A DNA stretch of 64,000 bases from Shinella lacus (lineage in GTDB: Bacteria > Pseudomonadota > Alphaproteobacteria > Rhizobiales > Rhizobiaceae). The notes below the pieces were generated by a model. That model was not told where the DNA came from, did not search any database, and saw only the letters and a list, made by a program, of their open reading frames with translations. The stretch's first letter is position 1. Each line of letters starts with the position of its first letter. Position numbers and translations under genes: made by a program. Of this stretch, positions 49,259 to 58,782 are shown one piece after another. The stretch is from NCBI RefSeq assembly GCF_010994755.1, contig NZ_WHSB02000005.1:219281-283280 (forward strand). Direction: 5' to 3'.

Positions 49259-49289
49259 GAAAAAGCCCGGTGCGAGCACCGGGCTTTTT
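49259..49289. terminator. Bidirectional terminator after rpsT
   Basis: Stem GCCCGGTG / CACCGGGC with a CGAG loop, flanked by AAAAA and TTTTT on both sides, 28 bp after the rpsT stop codon. It is a textbook intrinsic terminator. Confidence 0.95.
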
Positions 49290-49316
49290 CTAATATTGCA
49301 TAGCTCGACGGGTCGA

Positions 49317-49583
49317 TCAGGCCGACATCGTCTTCACGCGGCTCGCCAGACGCGAAACCTTGCGGGATGCTGTGTTGGAATGGAGCACTCCGCGGGTCGC
49401 GGCGCGCATCAGTTCCGGCTGTGCTGCCTTGAGGGCGGCGGCGGCCTGAACCTGGTCACCGGAGGCGATTGCCTCCTCGACCTTGCGGATGAAGTTGCGG
49501 ACGCGCGAGCGGCGCGACTTGTTGACTGCGGTGCGCGCGGCGATCTTGCGGGTCGCCTTCTTTGCCGAGGTTGTATTGGCCAT
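49317..49583 (-). CDS. rpsT: 30S ribosomal protein S20
   Basis: Primary 16S rRNA-binding protein of 88 aa, highly basic and helical. It starts [19 protein letters not shown] and includes [16 protein letters not shown] and the conserved [19 protein letters not shown] end. AGAGAGG precedes the ATG. It ends in a strong terminator and is followed by the dnaA regulatory region. Confidence 0.98.
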   Translation of the reverse strand: MANTTSAKKATRKIAARTAVNKSRRSRVRNFIRKVEEAIASGDQVQAAAALKAAQPELMRAATRGVLHSNTASRKVSRLASRVKTMSA

Positions 49584-49774
49584 CTATGCCTCTCTTCAGA
49601 AATCTGACACAAACTCCGCCCTCGCCGTGCCGGGTCACTGCGACCTGTCATCAAAGCAATTCGGGAGCAATATCGGAAAACCTCAGAATTCGGCTTTCCA
49701 AACTGTGGGCGGCGTATAGCTGGAAACCGCGAAGACGTCAACGCGGATTCTGCAAGAAACGCCGGATCGCCTGA

Positions 49775-50548
49775 TCAGCGGTGCTTGAACGCCGGCTTGC
49801 GCTTCTCGATGAAGGCCGCCATGCCCTCCTTCTGATCCTCCGTGGCGAAGAGCGCGTGGAACAGCCGGCGCTCCGCGCGCATGCCTTCCGACAGCACCGT
49901 CTCATAGGCGCGGCTGACGGCCTCCTTGGCGATCATGACCGAGGGCAGCGAGAAGCTGGCGATCTTTTCCGCAGCGGCGAGCGCCTCCTCCAGCAGCTTC
50001 TCCGGCGCCACCACGCGGGCGACCAGGCCGGAGCGTTCGGCTTCCGCGGCATCCATCAGCCGGCCCGTCAGGCAGAGGTCCATCGCCTTCGCCTTGCCGA
50101 TCGCGCGGGTCAGCCGCTGCGTGCCGCCCATGCCGGGCATGACGGCGAGCGTGATTTCCGGCTGGCCGAACTTTGCCGTCTCCGAGGCGATGATGAAGTC
50201 GCACATCATGGCGAGCTCGCAGCCGCCGCCGAGCGCAAAGCCGCTGACGGCCGCGATCATCGGCTTGCGGCAGCCGGCAACATCGTCCCAGCCGGCGGCG
50301 AGATCGGCCAGCACGGCCTCTGCAAAACCGTAAGGCTGCATTTCCTTGATGTCCGCCCCGGCGGCAAAGGCCTTTTCCGAGCCGGTGATGACGATCGCGC
50401 CGATGCCTTCATCCGCCTCGAAGCCGGCGAGCACGCCCTTCAGCTCACCGAGCAACTGGCTGTTCAGCGCGTTCAGCGCCTGCGGCCGGTTGAGCGTGAT
50501 AAGGCCGACGCGCCCGCGCGTCTCCACCAGCAGGGTTTCATAAGCCAT
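49775..50548 (-). CDS. Enoyl-CoA hydratase (crotonase family)
   Basis: Hydrates trans-2-enoyl-CoA in fatty-acid beta-oxidation. The 257-aa crotonase fold has the oxyanion-hole segments [11 protein letters not shown] and [16 protein letters not shown] and the two catalytic glutamates in GGGCELA and [15 protein letters not shown]. It ends [12 protein letters not shown], a common end for mitochondrial-like ECHS1 proteins. GGAGAG precedes the ATG. It lies between mutM and rpsT on the same strand; a half RIME repeat separates it from mutM. Confidence 0.94.
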   Translation of the reverse strand: MAYETLLVETRGRVGLITLNRPQALNALNSQLLGELKGVLAGFEADEGIGAIVITGSEKAFAAGADIKEMQPYGFAEAVLADLAAGWDDVAGCRKPMIAAVSGFALGGGCELAMMCDFIIASETAKFGQPEITLAVMPGMGGTQRLTRAIGKAKAMDLCLTGRLMDAAEAERSGLVARVVAPEKLLEEALAAAEKIASFSLPSVMIAKEAVSRAYETVLSEGMRAERRLFHALFATEDQKEGMAAFIEKRKPAFKHR

Positions 50549-50588
50549 GTCTCTCTCCTCTTATTGTCTTATGATCTATTTCTGTCGC

Positions 50589-50636
50589 GCAACGCCGGAC
50601 GGAAAACCGCTGCACACTTTTCCTGGCGTTGCTTTA
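50589..50636 (-). repeat. Half RIME-type palindrome starting at the mutM stop codon
   Basis: On the minus strand the mutM TAA continues as AGCAACGCC, AGGAAAAGTG, TGCAGCGG, TTTTCC and GGCGTTGC. Outer stem GCAACGCC/GGCGTTGC and inner GGAAAA/TTTTCC are both perfect. Relative to the copy at 44212 both stems have changed on both sides, while the loop core GCAGCGG is kept. Confidence 0.78.
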
Positions 50637-51527
50637 TTTCTGGCAGGCCGCGCAGTGGAAGGTCGACCGGCCGCTCTGCACGATGCGGCCGATAGTGCCC
50701 GTGCAGCCGGGGGTGCGGCAAGGCTCCTTCTCGCGGTCGTAGACGGAGAAGGAATGCTGGAAATAGCCGAGCGAGCCATCGGCGCGGATATGGTCGCGCA
50801 GGGTGGAGCCGCCGGCGGCAATCGCATCGGCGATCACCTCGCGGATCGCCTGCGTCAGCACGACGAGTTCCGTCTTCGGCTTGCCCGCCGCCGTCACCAG
50901 CGAGCCGGCGAGGCGCTCCGGCGAAAGATGCGCGCGCCACAGCGCCTCGCAGACATAGATATTGCCGAGGCCGGCAATGTTCTTCTGGTCGAGCAGCGCC
51001 GCCTTCAGCGGCGTCTGCCGGCCGCGGAACTTTGCCGCTATATAATCGGCGTCGAGCGTATTGCCGGTCGGCTCGGCGCCGAGATCGCGGAAGAAGGCGT
51101 GGGCGGTGAGGTTCTCCCGGCGGGCGAGGTCCATGAAGCCGAAGCGGCGCGGGTCGTTGTAGACGACGCGGCGCTCGCCCTCCGGCGTTTCCAGATGGAA
51201 GACGACATGGTCGTGGCGCACGTCCTTGCTGCGCGGCATGTGGAAGTCGCCGGGCGCCTCCGTCTGCAGCGCAGGCCCCTCCACCCGGAACGAACCGGAC
51301 ATGCCGAGATGGGCGATCACCACGTCGCCGCCCTCGAGGTCGATCAGCAGATATTTGGCGCGCCGGCCGAGCGAGACGACGCGGCGATCCTTCAGCGCCT
51401 CGGAAAAGGCCGGCGGGAAGGGAAAGCGCAGATCCGGACGGCGCAGTTCCGCCTGGCGGATCAGTGCCCCTTCCATGACGGGTGCTAAACCGCGCCTCAC
51501 CGTTTCCACTTCCGGCAATTCCGGCAT
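50634..51527 (-). CDS. mutM: Formamidopyrimidine-DNA glycosylase (Fpg)
   Basis: Bifunctional glycosylase/lyase that removes 8-oxoguanine and Fapy lesions. The mature catalytic Pro follows the start Met ([14 protein letters not shown]); the helix-two-turn-helix includes [18 protein letters not shown], and a zinc finger at the C-terminus has four Cys ([10 protein letters not shown] and FHCAACQK). It is 297 aa from the ATG at 51527, which has AAGGAG upstream. It is divergent from ubiE, and its stop is continuous with a RIME-type repeat. Confidence 0.98.
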   Translation of the reverse strand: MPELPEVETVRRGLAPVMEGALIRQAELRRPDLRFPFPPAFSEALKDRRVVSLGRRAKYLLIDLEGGDVVIAHLGMSGSFRVEGPALQTEAPGDFHMPRSKDVRHDHVVFHLETPEGERRVVYNDPRRFGFMDLARRENLTAHAFFRDLGAEPTGNTLDADYIAAKFRGRQTPLKAALLDQKNIAGLGNIYVCEALWRAHLSPERLAGSLVTAAGKPKTELVVLTQAIREVIADAIAAGGSTLRDHIRADGSLGYFQHSFSVYDREKEPCRTPGCTGTIGRIVQSGRSTFHCAACQK

Positions 51528-51708
51528 ATCTGTCTCCTTCGACTTAACCTTGAGCGCATTTGCCGCGGCCCGGCATTTCCCTCTCGGCAATCTATGTCCT
51601 ATATACCCGGCAAAGCGGCGGACGCGGTGTTCAGATAGCGCGGCCCTTGCCAATTCGCTATGGTCTTTCCGGCAATTCGGCTGCGACAGACCGCCCATGG
51701 AGACGACG

Positions 51709-52485
51709 ATGACGGAACAGCGCACATCCGCGGACGGCGGCATGGAAACCTCCTACGGCTTCCGCCAGGTGGCCGAAGGCGAAAAGCAGGCGCTGGTCAA
51801 CGACGTCTTCCACAAGGTTGCCAAGCGCTACGACATCATGAACGACGTCATGTCCGCCGGCCTGCACCGGGCCTGGAAGGACGCGATGATCGCGAGCCTG
51901 AACCCGCGCAAGGACGCTAGCTACAAAGTGCTCGACGTCGCCGGTGGCACGGGCGACATCGCCTTCCGCATCGTTGAGGCCTCCGATCGCCTGGCGCACG
52001 CCACCGTGCTCGACATCAACGGCTCGATGCTGGGCGTCGGCGCCGACCGCGCGGCGAAGAAGGGGCTTTCCGCCAATCTCGACTTCGTGGAAGCCAATGC
52101 CGAGGAACTGCCCTTCGAAAGCGGCAGCTTCGATGCCTATACGATCGCCTTCGGCATCCGCAACGTGCCGCGCATCGACGTGGCGCTGTCGGAAGCCTAT
52201 CGTGTGCTGAAGCGTGGCGGACGGCTGCTCGTGCTGGAATTCTCCGAGGTGGAGATGCCGTTGCTCGACAAATTCTACGAGACGTGGTCGTTCAAGGCGA
52301 TCCCGCAATTCGGCAAGATGATCACCGGCGAGGCGGAGCCCTACCAGTATCTCGTGGAATCGATCCGCAAGTTCCCGAACCAGCAGGACTTTGCGACGAT
52401 GATCCGCACGGCGGGCTTCTCCCGCGTCAATTTCACCAATTATACCGGCGGCATCGCCGCGCTGCATTCGGGCTGGAAGCTCTGA
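51709..52485 (+). CDS. ubiE: Ubiquinone/menaquinone C-methyltransferase UbiE
   Basis: SAM-dependent C-methylation of the demethoxy-ubiquinol ring. The 258-aa protein has UbiE signatures: [18 protein letters not shown], the SAM loop [14 protein letters not shown], and [24 protein letters not shown] precedes the ATG at 51709; an ATG four codons earlier is possible. ubiB follows 37 bp later, forming a ubiquinone operon divergent from mutM. Confidence 0.96.
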   Translation: MTEQRTSADGGMETSYGFRQVAEGEKQALVNDVFHKVAKRYDIMNDVMSAGLHRAWKDAMIASLNPRKDASYKVLDVAGGTGDIAFRIVEASDRLAHATVLDINGSMLGVGADRAAKKGLSANLDFVEANAEELPFESGSFDAYTIAFGIRNVPRIDVALSEAYRVLKRGGRLLVLEFSEVEMPLLDKFYETWSFKAIPQFGKMITGEAEPYQYLVESIRKFPNQQDFATMIRTAGFSRVNFTNYTGGIAALHSGWKL

Positions 52486-52522
52486 GCATGACCGCGGTGT
52501 CTTCCAAGAATAGCCGTCCCGC

Positions 52523-54097
52523 ATGAGCGTTTTCGGCGCCTATCTTCGCCTTGCCCGCGTGGGCTGGGTTCTCGTGCGCGAGGGTGTTGTCTCGGCGCTG
52601 CCGACGGAGGGCATGCCGCCGCTTGCCCGCACCGCGCACGCTTTTGCGGGCCTGCTCGCCCGCCGCAAGGCGGCGAAGGAAGACCGCGGCGACCGCCTTG
52701 CCCGCGCCATCGAGCGCCTCGGCCCCTCCTATGTGAAGATGGGCCAGTTCCTGGCGACCCGGCCGGACGTCGTCGGCGCCGAGATCGCCGTTGACCTTTC
52801 GGCGCTGCAGGACCGCATGGCGACCTTTCCGCGCGCCGCGGCCGTGGCCACGGTCGAAGGCTCGCTCGGCCGCAAGCTCGACGACCTCTATGTCAGTTTC
52901 GACGACCCGATCGCCGCCGCCTCCATCGCGCAGGTCCATCCCGCGACGGTACGCGATGCGAATGGCGAGCGCCGTGTCGCGGTAAAAGTCATCCGTCCCG
53001 GCGTGCGGCAGCGTTTTGCGCATGATCTGGAAGCCATGTACGCGGCCGCGCACCTTCAGGAAACGATCCTGCCCAACACGCGCCGGCTGAAGCCCATCGA
53101 GGTGACGCGCACGCTGGAGCAGACGACAAAGATCGAGATGGATCTTCGGCTGGAGGCGGCGGCGCTGTCCGAGCTCGGCGAGAACACGGGCGACGACCCT
53201 GGCTTCCGCGTGCCGACGGTCGACTGGGAGCGCACCGGCCGCGACGTCGTCACCATGGAGTGGATCGACGGCATCAAGATGTCGGATGTCGACGGCCTGC
53301 GCGCCGCCGGCCACGACCTGAACAAGCTCGCCGACACGCTGATCCAGTCGTTCCTGCGCCATACGCTGCGCGACGGCTTCTTCCATGCCGACATGCACCA
53401 GGGCAATCTCTTCGTCGACCCGCAGGGCGTCATCGTCGCGGTCGACATGGGCATCGTCGGGCGGCTCGGCAAGAAGGAACGCCGCTTCCTCGCCGAGATT
53501 CTCTACGGCTTCATCACGCGCGACTACCAGCGCGTCGCCAACGTCCATTTCGAAGCGGGCTACGTGCCCTCGCACCACGACACGGCAAGCTTCGCCCAGG
53601 CGATACGCGCCATCGGCGAGCCGATCCACGGGCAACCGGCCGAGACCATCTCGATGGCCAAGCTTTTGACACTGCTGTTCGAGGTGACGGAACTCTTCGA
53701 CATGGAGACCCGCACCGAACTCGTCATGCTGCAGAAGACCATGGTGGTGGTGGAGGGCGTGTCGCGCACGCTCAACCCGCGCTTCAACATGTGGAAGGCC
53801 TCCGAGGGTGTCGTCGGCGACTGGATCCGGGACAATTTGGGGCCGAAACGCCTTCTGACGGATCTGCGCGACGGCGCGCATGCCGCCCTGCGGCTGGCCG
53901 AAGCCGCACCGGAAATCGCCGCCAAGGCGGAGAAATTCTCGCAGGAACTCACGGCCATGACCGAAAAAGGCCTGCGTTTCGATGCGGAAACCGCCGAGGC
54001 GATCGGCCGTTCCGAGGCCCGCCACAGCCGATCCGGCCGGCTGGCGCTCTGGGTCATCGCCGCCACGCTCGTCTATATTGCCTGGAAACTCGGCTGA
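52523..54097 (+). CDS. ubiB: Ubiquinone biosynthesis regulatory kinase UbiB
   Basis: Atypical ADCK/ABC1 kinase-like ATPase needed for coenzyme Q synthesis. The 524-aa protein has the KxGQ motif (SYVKMGQFLATRPD, about residue 70), the Ala-rich loop IAAASIAQVH, Lys in VAVKVIRPG, and the catalytic-loop HADMHQGNLFVD with the VDMGIVG metal motif. One hydrophobic anchor forms the C-terminus (about residues 503-523). It follows ubiE. Confidence 0.95.
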   Translation: MSVFGAYLRLARVGWVLVREGVVSALPTEGMPPLARTAHAFAGLLARRKAAKEDRGDRLARAIERLGPSYVKMGQFLATRPDVVGAEIAVDLSALQDRMATFPRAAAVATVEGSLGRKLDDLYVSFDDPIAAASIAQVHPATVRDANGERRVAVKVIRPGVRQRFAHDLEAMYAAAHLQETILPNTRRLKPIEVTRTLEQTTKIEMDLRLEAAALSELGENTGDDPGFRVPTVDWERTGRDVVTMEWIDGIKMSDVDGLRAAGHDLNKLADTLIQSFLRHTLRDGFFHADMHQGNLFVDPQGVIVAVDMGIVGRLGKKERRFLAEILYGFITRDYQRVANVHFEAGYVPSHHDTASFAQAIRAIGEPIHGQPAETISMAKLLTLLFEVTELFDMETRTELVMLQKTMVVVEGVSRTLNPRFNMWKASEGVVGDWIRDNLGPKRLLTDLRDGAHAALRLAEAAPEIAAKAEKFSQELTAMTEKGLRFDAETAEAIGRSEARHSRSGRLALWVIAATLVYIAWKLG

Positions 54098-54178
54098 TCC
54101 GGTTGCCTCCTTCGCGTTGACAACACCGGGAAATTGCATCCATATCGTCGCCTCCGAGGGTGGACGAAACCAAACCAC

Positions 54179-57100
54179 ATGCGTGCGTTGCAGCTGGGCG
54201 TGAGCGCCCTTGCGATCGTTGGAAGCTTTTTGCCGGCGTCCGCCGAGGTTTTTCCGCGCGGCTCCGTGGCAGACGGCGCCGTCGTCGACCGGAAATCCGG
54301 CGAGGAAGTCCGTTTCGTGGACATCGAGGCCTGGCGCGGCGTCGAGGTCAACCAGGACCTCATTGCCGGCGATACGCTGCGCACCAACGCCGTCGGCAGC
54401 CTCGCCATCCGCTTTTCCGACAACACGCTGGTGCGCATGGCGCGTGAGACGATCCTGCGCGTGCGCAAGATCGGCAGCACCTCCGACAGCGAACTCAACC
54501 TCGAAGGCGGCACGATCTGGGGCCGCGCGGAACGCGGCGGCACCGGCCTGACCGTCGACACGCCGGCAGCCGCGGCCGCCATCCGCGGGACCGACTGGAC
54601 GCTGCGCGCCGAGGGCGACCGCACGGTACTGACGGTGCTCGAAGGCACGGTCGAGCTTTCCAACGCGCAAGGCACAGTGACCGTCGGCCAGGGCGAAGGC
54701 GCCGTCGCCACGATCGGCCAGGCGCCGCGCAAATATATCCTCGTCAATCTGGAAGAGCGCGAGCAGGTCCTGCTCTATGGCGAAATCCGCGGCGTCTTCA
54801 ACGGCCTGCCGATCAGCGGCGAGGGAACGCGTGACGCGCGCGGCGAGCGGCTCGGCATTCTCGCCAGGCCCGAAGCCGGCCGCAGCCGCGAGGACTGGCT
54901 GAAGCTCGCGGAAACCGCGCTCGCCTATGACGGACGGGCAGCGGCAGCCGCCGCCCTCGCGCACCTGCCGCGCCCGCTGCCGGCAGCACTAGAGGCCCGT
55001 GCAACGCTGGTCGAGGCGATGATCGCCGGCCAGGCCACGCAGTATGACGAAGCAATCCGGCTCTTCCGCAAGGCCCTGCCGCAGCTTTCCGGCGAGCGGC
55101 GCACCATGGCGCGCTACGGCGAATGGATCGCGATCTCGCTGAAAGACCCGGACGCCCGGGTGAAGACCCCTTCGCTGAACCGCACGCCGGCAACCATCGG
55201 CGAGGCGATCGCGCAGGCGACCGTCGTCGCCCATATGCAGGGCCAGGTCGAGGCGATCGAGATCCTGAAGAAGGCCGAACGGCGGTTTCCCGAAGAGGCC
55301 AGCCTGCCGGCGATGCGCGCCAGCCTCGCCTATGAACTCGATCGGCGCGACGAGGTGCGCGAGGCGCTGGCGCGCGCCCGGTCGCTCGATCCGAGCGACC
55401 CGTCCCATCTGCTGGTCAGCGCCCGCTTCCGCGCCACCGTTTCGAGCGACCTCGACGGCGCGCTGGCCGATCTCACGCAGGCCGTGGAGGCAGCGCCGGG
55501 CGACGACGCGGTCTGGAACGAGATCGGCATCATCCAGAGCGACCGCAATGCCATCGTCGAGGCGGATGCGGCGCACCGGCGCGCGATCGGCCTCAACCCG
55601 GAAAATGCCGTGCTGCATGCCAACCACGCGCGCTTCCTGATGGATCACGACCAGATGGCCGCCGCAAAGCGGGCAATCGATGCCGGCGAGGCTCTCGACC
55701 CGACCTCCTATGCCGTGCTCGCCGCCAAGGGCCGCTACCTCCTGCGCATGGGCAAGACGGCCGAGGGCGAAAAGACCCTGCAGGAGGCCGCCGCCGTCAA
55801 CCCGACCGCCGGCGACGCGCTGATCGGCCTTGCGATCGCCAACTTTCAAAGCGGGGCGACAGAAGAGGCCGCACAGGCCCTCGACAATGCCGATCGCTTC
55901 GACCGCGACAATCCGAGCGTCTCGCTGATGCGCGCCGGCATCGCCGTCGAGGAGTTCCGCGCCGACGACGCCATCCTCAACGCCCGCGAAGCGCTCCGCC
56001 GCCGTCAGGCCCGCGGCGGGTATTACACCGGGTATGATGCCAACCGGCAGGTTTCGTCCTATCTTGGCGTGACGCTTGACAATGTTGGGCTCGCTGAATG
56101 GGGTGACTTCTACGCCGACCGATCCTTCGACCCCTTCGTGTCGACAACCTATATCGATGAGGCGGCAGGCGGCCGCACGAGCCCGTTTGTCGGGGAGCCA
56201 GTCTCCGGTCTCGACCGTTTCCCGTCCGGTGGCTCGTCGATTGCGTCCGACCTCCAGGCCCGGCTTCTCGATCCACTGTCGATTGCCTCGGAAGAAAAGC
56301 GCAACAGCCTCGAAACGCGGACATTCTTCGAGGCCTCGCTCGGCGGCACGCTGTCGGATTACGGCGCCGACCTCGGCTGGGCAAACGATCTAACCCTCCA
56401 GGGCACGACTTATACGTCTCTGCCGATCAGCTACTACATCCGCGGCGATATCAGCCGGCCTCACAGCGCGCGGGATAACGATGCGAACGATCTCGAAGGC
56501 GGCATTTTCCAGATCGGCATCAGGCCGACCCTGACGGACAGCATCTATCTGTTCGGCAACAGGATAGACCAGGAAATCGGCTATCCGGGCCAAATCAGCA
56601 ACCCTGCGCCCTTCAACGAAATCGTGACGGAGGCCACTTTGTACGGCGGTGCATGGAGCCACGTCATCTCCGAGCGAAATGTGATCCAGGTTTTCGCTGT
56701 CAAAAGCGACACGGATAGCCGCCGCCAGTTCCGCACGCGGGAATTCATCGACGAGAAGGAAATCGTCTATCGCATCAATGAAAAGTCACGCGACGAATAT
56801 TTCACCTATGGCGTCGGCCATATGCTGGGCGTCGGCCCGCTGACATTGCGCTACGGCGCGGAAGCCGCCGAGACGAATTTCAAGGTCGCGCAGACTGCTA
56901 CCAACCTGACGACAGGTGGCACCGAGGATCTAGGTGCCTTCTCCGGCAACAGTTCCGCAACCCGCACCTATGTCGATGGCTATCTGGACCTTTCGGAAAG
57001 CCTCCAGTTCCAGGCAGGCGCTTATGTTTCCCGCTTTGATGGCGAAAGCGGGCTCTGGGGACCTGTCGACTTCCGGCTTGGCGTCGCCTGGGCACCCACC

Positions 57101-57796
57101 GACAAGCATTGGCTGCGCGCCTATTATCGACAGGATACGCAGTTCGTCAGCAACTACACGCTCGCCCCCATCACGACTGTCGGGCTTTCGCCCATGGAAT
57201 TGCCGCTGTTCTTCAGCGGGCAGACGGAGACGACGGCGGTTCGCTGGGATGCCGAATGGAACGAACGCTTCTTTACCGCGGTCGAATACCAGCACCAGCG
57301 CTTCAACGGCCTAACGCTGGCGCCGGAAGACCTGATGACGACGTTCCTGACAGGCACCGGCACTATCGACCGTCTTCAGTTCAGCGCCAACTATTGGGTC
57401 GGCGATGGCCTTGGCGTTTTCGGATCCTTCACCTGGAACACCAGCAAAGACACGTCCGAATTCTGGGACCCGTCATTCGACGTGCCGCTGATCCCGGACT
57501 ATGTCGCGCAGGTCGGCTTTACCTATGTGCATCCTTCACGTTGGACGGCTACAGTAGCTCAAAGTTTCGTCGGCCCGCGCCTTGGCTCGCAATATTATGA
57601 TGCGGACGGCAACCCGGCCGGTCTCGAACTCGATTCCTATTCTACGACGGACGCCGCGCTTACCTGGAAATCCGAAAGCGGACACCTGGAAGCCGGTCTC
57701 AGCGTCTTGAACATCTTCGACAACGATATCGACATGGCCGACCGCCTGCCCGCCCCCGGCCGCACCTTCCTTGCCACGATGAAGGCGCGGTTCTGA
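54179..57796 (+). CDS. FecR-TPR-outer membrane beta-barrel protein of unknown function
   Basis: Large exported protein of 1205 aa from the ATG at 54179. It has a signal peptide (about 1-22, ending ASA), a FecR domain (about 40-180; LIAGDTLRTNAVGSLAIRF, AAIRGTDWTL), TPR-like helical repeats (about 220-620), a spacer, and a C-terminal barrel (about 700-1205) of alternating aromatic strands. It ends LSVLNIFDNDIDM..TFLATMKARF, like a TonB-dependent receptor with a final Phe. No TonB box or plug is visible. The TPR-plus-barrel plan recalls exopolysaccharide porins such as PgaA/BcsC; this is inference. Third-position GC falls at the barrel. No secretion or glycosyltransferase partner is adjacent. 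Confidence 0.8.
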   Translation: MRALQLGVSALAIVGSFLPASAEVFPRGSVADGAVVDRKSGEEVRFVDIEAWRGVEVNQDLIAGDTLRTNAVGSLAIRFSDNTLVRMARETILRVRKIGSTSDSELNLEGGTIWGRAERGGTGLTVDTPAAAAAIRGTDWTLRAEGDRTVLTVLEGTVELSNAQGTVTVGQGEGAVATIGQAPRKYILVNLEEREQVLLYGEIRGVFNGLPISGEGTRDARGERLGILARPEAGRSREDWLKLAETALAYDGRAAAAAALAHLPRPLPAALEARATLVEAMIAGQATQYDEAIRLFRKALPQLSGERRTMARYGEWIAISLKDPDARVKTPSLNRTPATIGEAIAQATVVAHMQGQVEAIEILKKAERRFPEEASLPAMRASLAYELDRRDEVREALARARSLDPSDPSHLLVSARFRATVSSDLDGALADLTQAVEAAPGDDAVWNEIGIIQSDRNAIVEADAAHRRAIGLNPENAVLHANHARFLMDHDQMAAAKRAIDAGEALDPTSYAVLAAKGRYLLRMGKTAEGEKTLQEAAAVNPTAGDALIGLAIANFQSGATEEAAQALDNADRFDRDNPSVSLMRAGIAVEEFRADDAILNAREALRRRQARGGYYTGYDANRQVSSYLGVTLDNVGLAEWGDFYADRSFDPFVSTTYIDEAAGGRTSPFVGEPVSGLDRFPSGGSSIASDLQARLLDPLSIASEEKRNSLETRTFFEASLGGTLSDYGADLGWANDLTLQGTTYTSLPISYYIRGDISRPHSARDNDANDLEGGIFQIGIRPTLTDSIYLFGNRIDQEIGYPGQISNPAPFNEIVTEATLYGGAWSHVISERNVIQVFAVKSDTDSRRQFRTREFIDEKEIVYRINEKSRDEYFTYGVGHMLGVGPLTLRYGAEAAETNFKVAQTATNLTTGGTEDLGAFSGNSSATRTYVDGYLDLSESLQFQAGAYVSRFDGESGLWGPVDFRLGVAWAPTDKHWLRAYYRQDTQFVSNYTLAPITTVGLSPMELPLFFSGQTETTAVRWDAEWNERFFTAVEYQHQRFNGLTLAPEDLMTTFLTGTGTIDRLQFSANYWVGDGLGVFGSFTWNTSKDTSEFWDPSFDVPLIPDYVAQVGFTYVHPSRWTATVAQSFVGPRLGSQYYDADGNPAGLELDSYSTTDAALTWKSESGHLEAGLSVLNIFDNDIDMADRLPAPGRTFLATMKARF

Positions 57797-57841
57797 GCTG
57801 TCCCGCTTGACCGGGGCGGGGCCGGCGCTAGTCTTTCGATC

Positions 57842-58645
57842 ATGGCCGATGAACCGCTGAGCGTAACCCCACCGCAACCCTTTCTCGAACGGGCGCGCCG
57901 GCAGTTGCGCGGGCTCTATTTCGGGCGGGACCGGGAGGCGATCCGCTTCCAGGTCGCGATGCTGCTGATCGATATCGCGATCCTCTGCTTCTTCATCGCG
58001 GGTCCCTATCTGCGCACCGGGCCAGCCTATATCATCGTCGACTATGCCATTGCCCTGGTCATCGCCTTCGAACTCGCCGCGCGGGCGCTGATCGCGCCGA
58101 ACCTGCGCTATTTTGCGATGCGCCCGATGACCTGGGTGGACATCATCGTGCTCGGCACGTTGCTCTTTCCCGGCCAGCTGCACAATTTCGCCTTCCTGCG
58201 CGTGCTGCGCATCTGGGCGATCAGCCAGAGCAAGCTCGTCACGCTGCTGCTCCGCCGTTTCGGCTATGGCGACCTGGAAGACATCATCCAGGCCTGCGTG
58301 AATTTCCTCGTCTTCCTCTTCCTCGTCACCGGCTTCGTCTACAGCAACTTCTTCTATGGCGCGGATGGCTTCGAGGGTTTCATCGATGCGCTCTATTTCT
58401 CGGTGGCGACCGTCACGACGACCGGTTTCGGCGATATCGTGCTGCCGGGCACGCTCGGCAAGCTCACCTCCATTGTCACGATGATCATCGGCATTTCGCT
58501 CTTCGTGCGGCTCGCGCAGGCGATCTTCCGGCCGTTCAAAGTGACCTTTCCCTGCCCCGAATGCGGTCTCTCGCGCCATGAGGCGGATGCCGTGCACTGC
58601 AAGGCCTGCGGCCATGTGCTGAACATTCCCGACGAAGGCGCCTGA
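57842..58645 (+). CDS. Potassium-channel-like ion transporter with C-terminal zinc ribbon
   Basis: Inner-membrane protein of 267 aa. Hydrophobic helices occupy about residues 38-95 and 100-150, followed by a pore unit: an outer helix, the selectivity filter VTTTGFGDIVLP (GFGD in place of GYGD, about residue 198) and an inner helix. This is the voltage-gated-channel-like superfamily, but S4 carries few charges (FLRVLRIWAISQSK). The last 35 residues form a zinc ribbon, CPEC..CKAC, rare in such channels. It lies 45 bp after the FecR-TPR-barrel gene. Confidence 0.82.
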   Translation: MADEPLSVTPPQPFLERARRQLRGLYFGRDREAIRFQVAMLLIDIAILCFFIAGPYLRTGPAYIIVDYAIALVIAFELAARALIAPNLRYFAMRPMTWVDIIVLGTLLFPGQLHNFAFLRVLRIWAISQSKLVTLLLRRFGYGDLEDIIQACVNFLVFLFLVTGFVYSNFFYGADGFEGFIDALYFSVATVTTTGFGDIVLPGTLGKLTSIVTMIIGISLFVRLAQAIFRPFKVTFPCPECGLSRHEADAVHCKACGHVLNIPDEGA

Positions 58646-58782
58646 AAACCGGAAAACCACCCCGTCTTGGCCCGTTGCAGGCAGTTCACCTCCTGCAGGT
58701 AAGGTGGTAATTTAGAAAAGCCGGAATAAGCGGCGCAGTGCAGAGCAGACCGAATTCTCCAAGGGCCAGAGGGGAACGTCCC

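Noticed and set aside
49208-49289. Possible small RNA: TTGACA at 49208-49213 pointing to the terminator at 49259-49289
   Set aside because: The -10 position reads TTAACC, a poor match, and the terminator is fully explained as that of rpsT.
48448-49316. Chromosomal replication origin beside dnaA
   Set aside because: I see no repeated consensus DnaA boxes (TTATCCACA), and in rhizobia oriC need not be next to dnaA. AT-richness alone is not enough.
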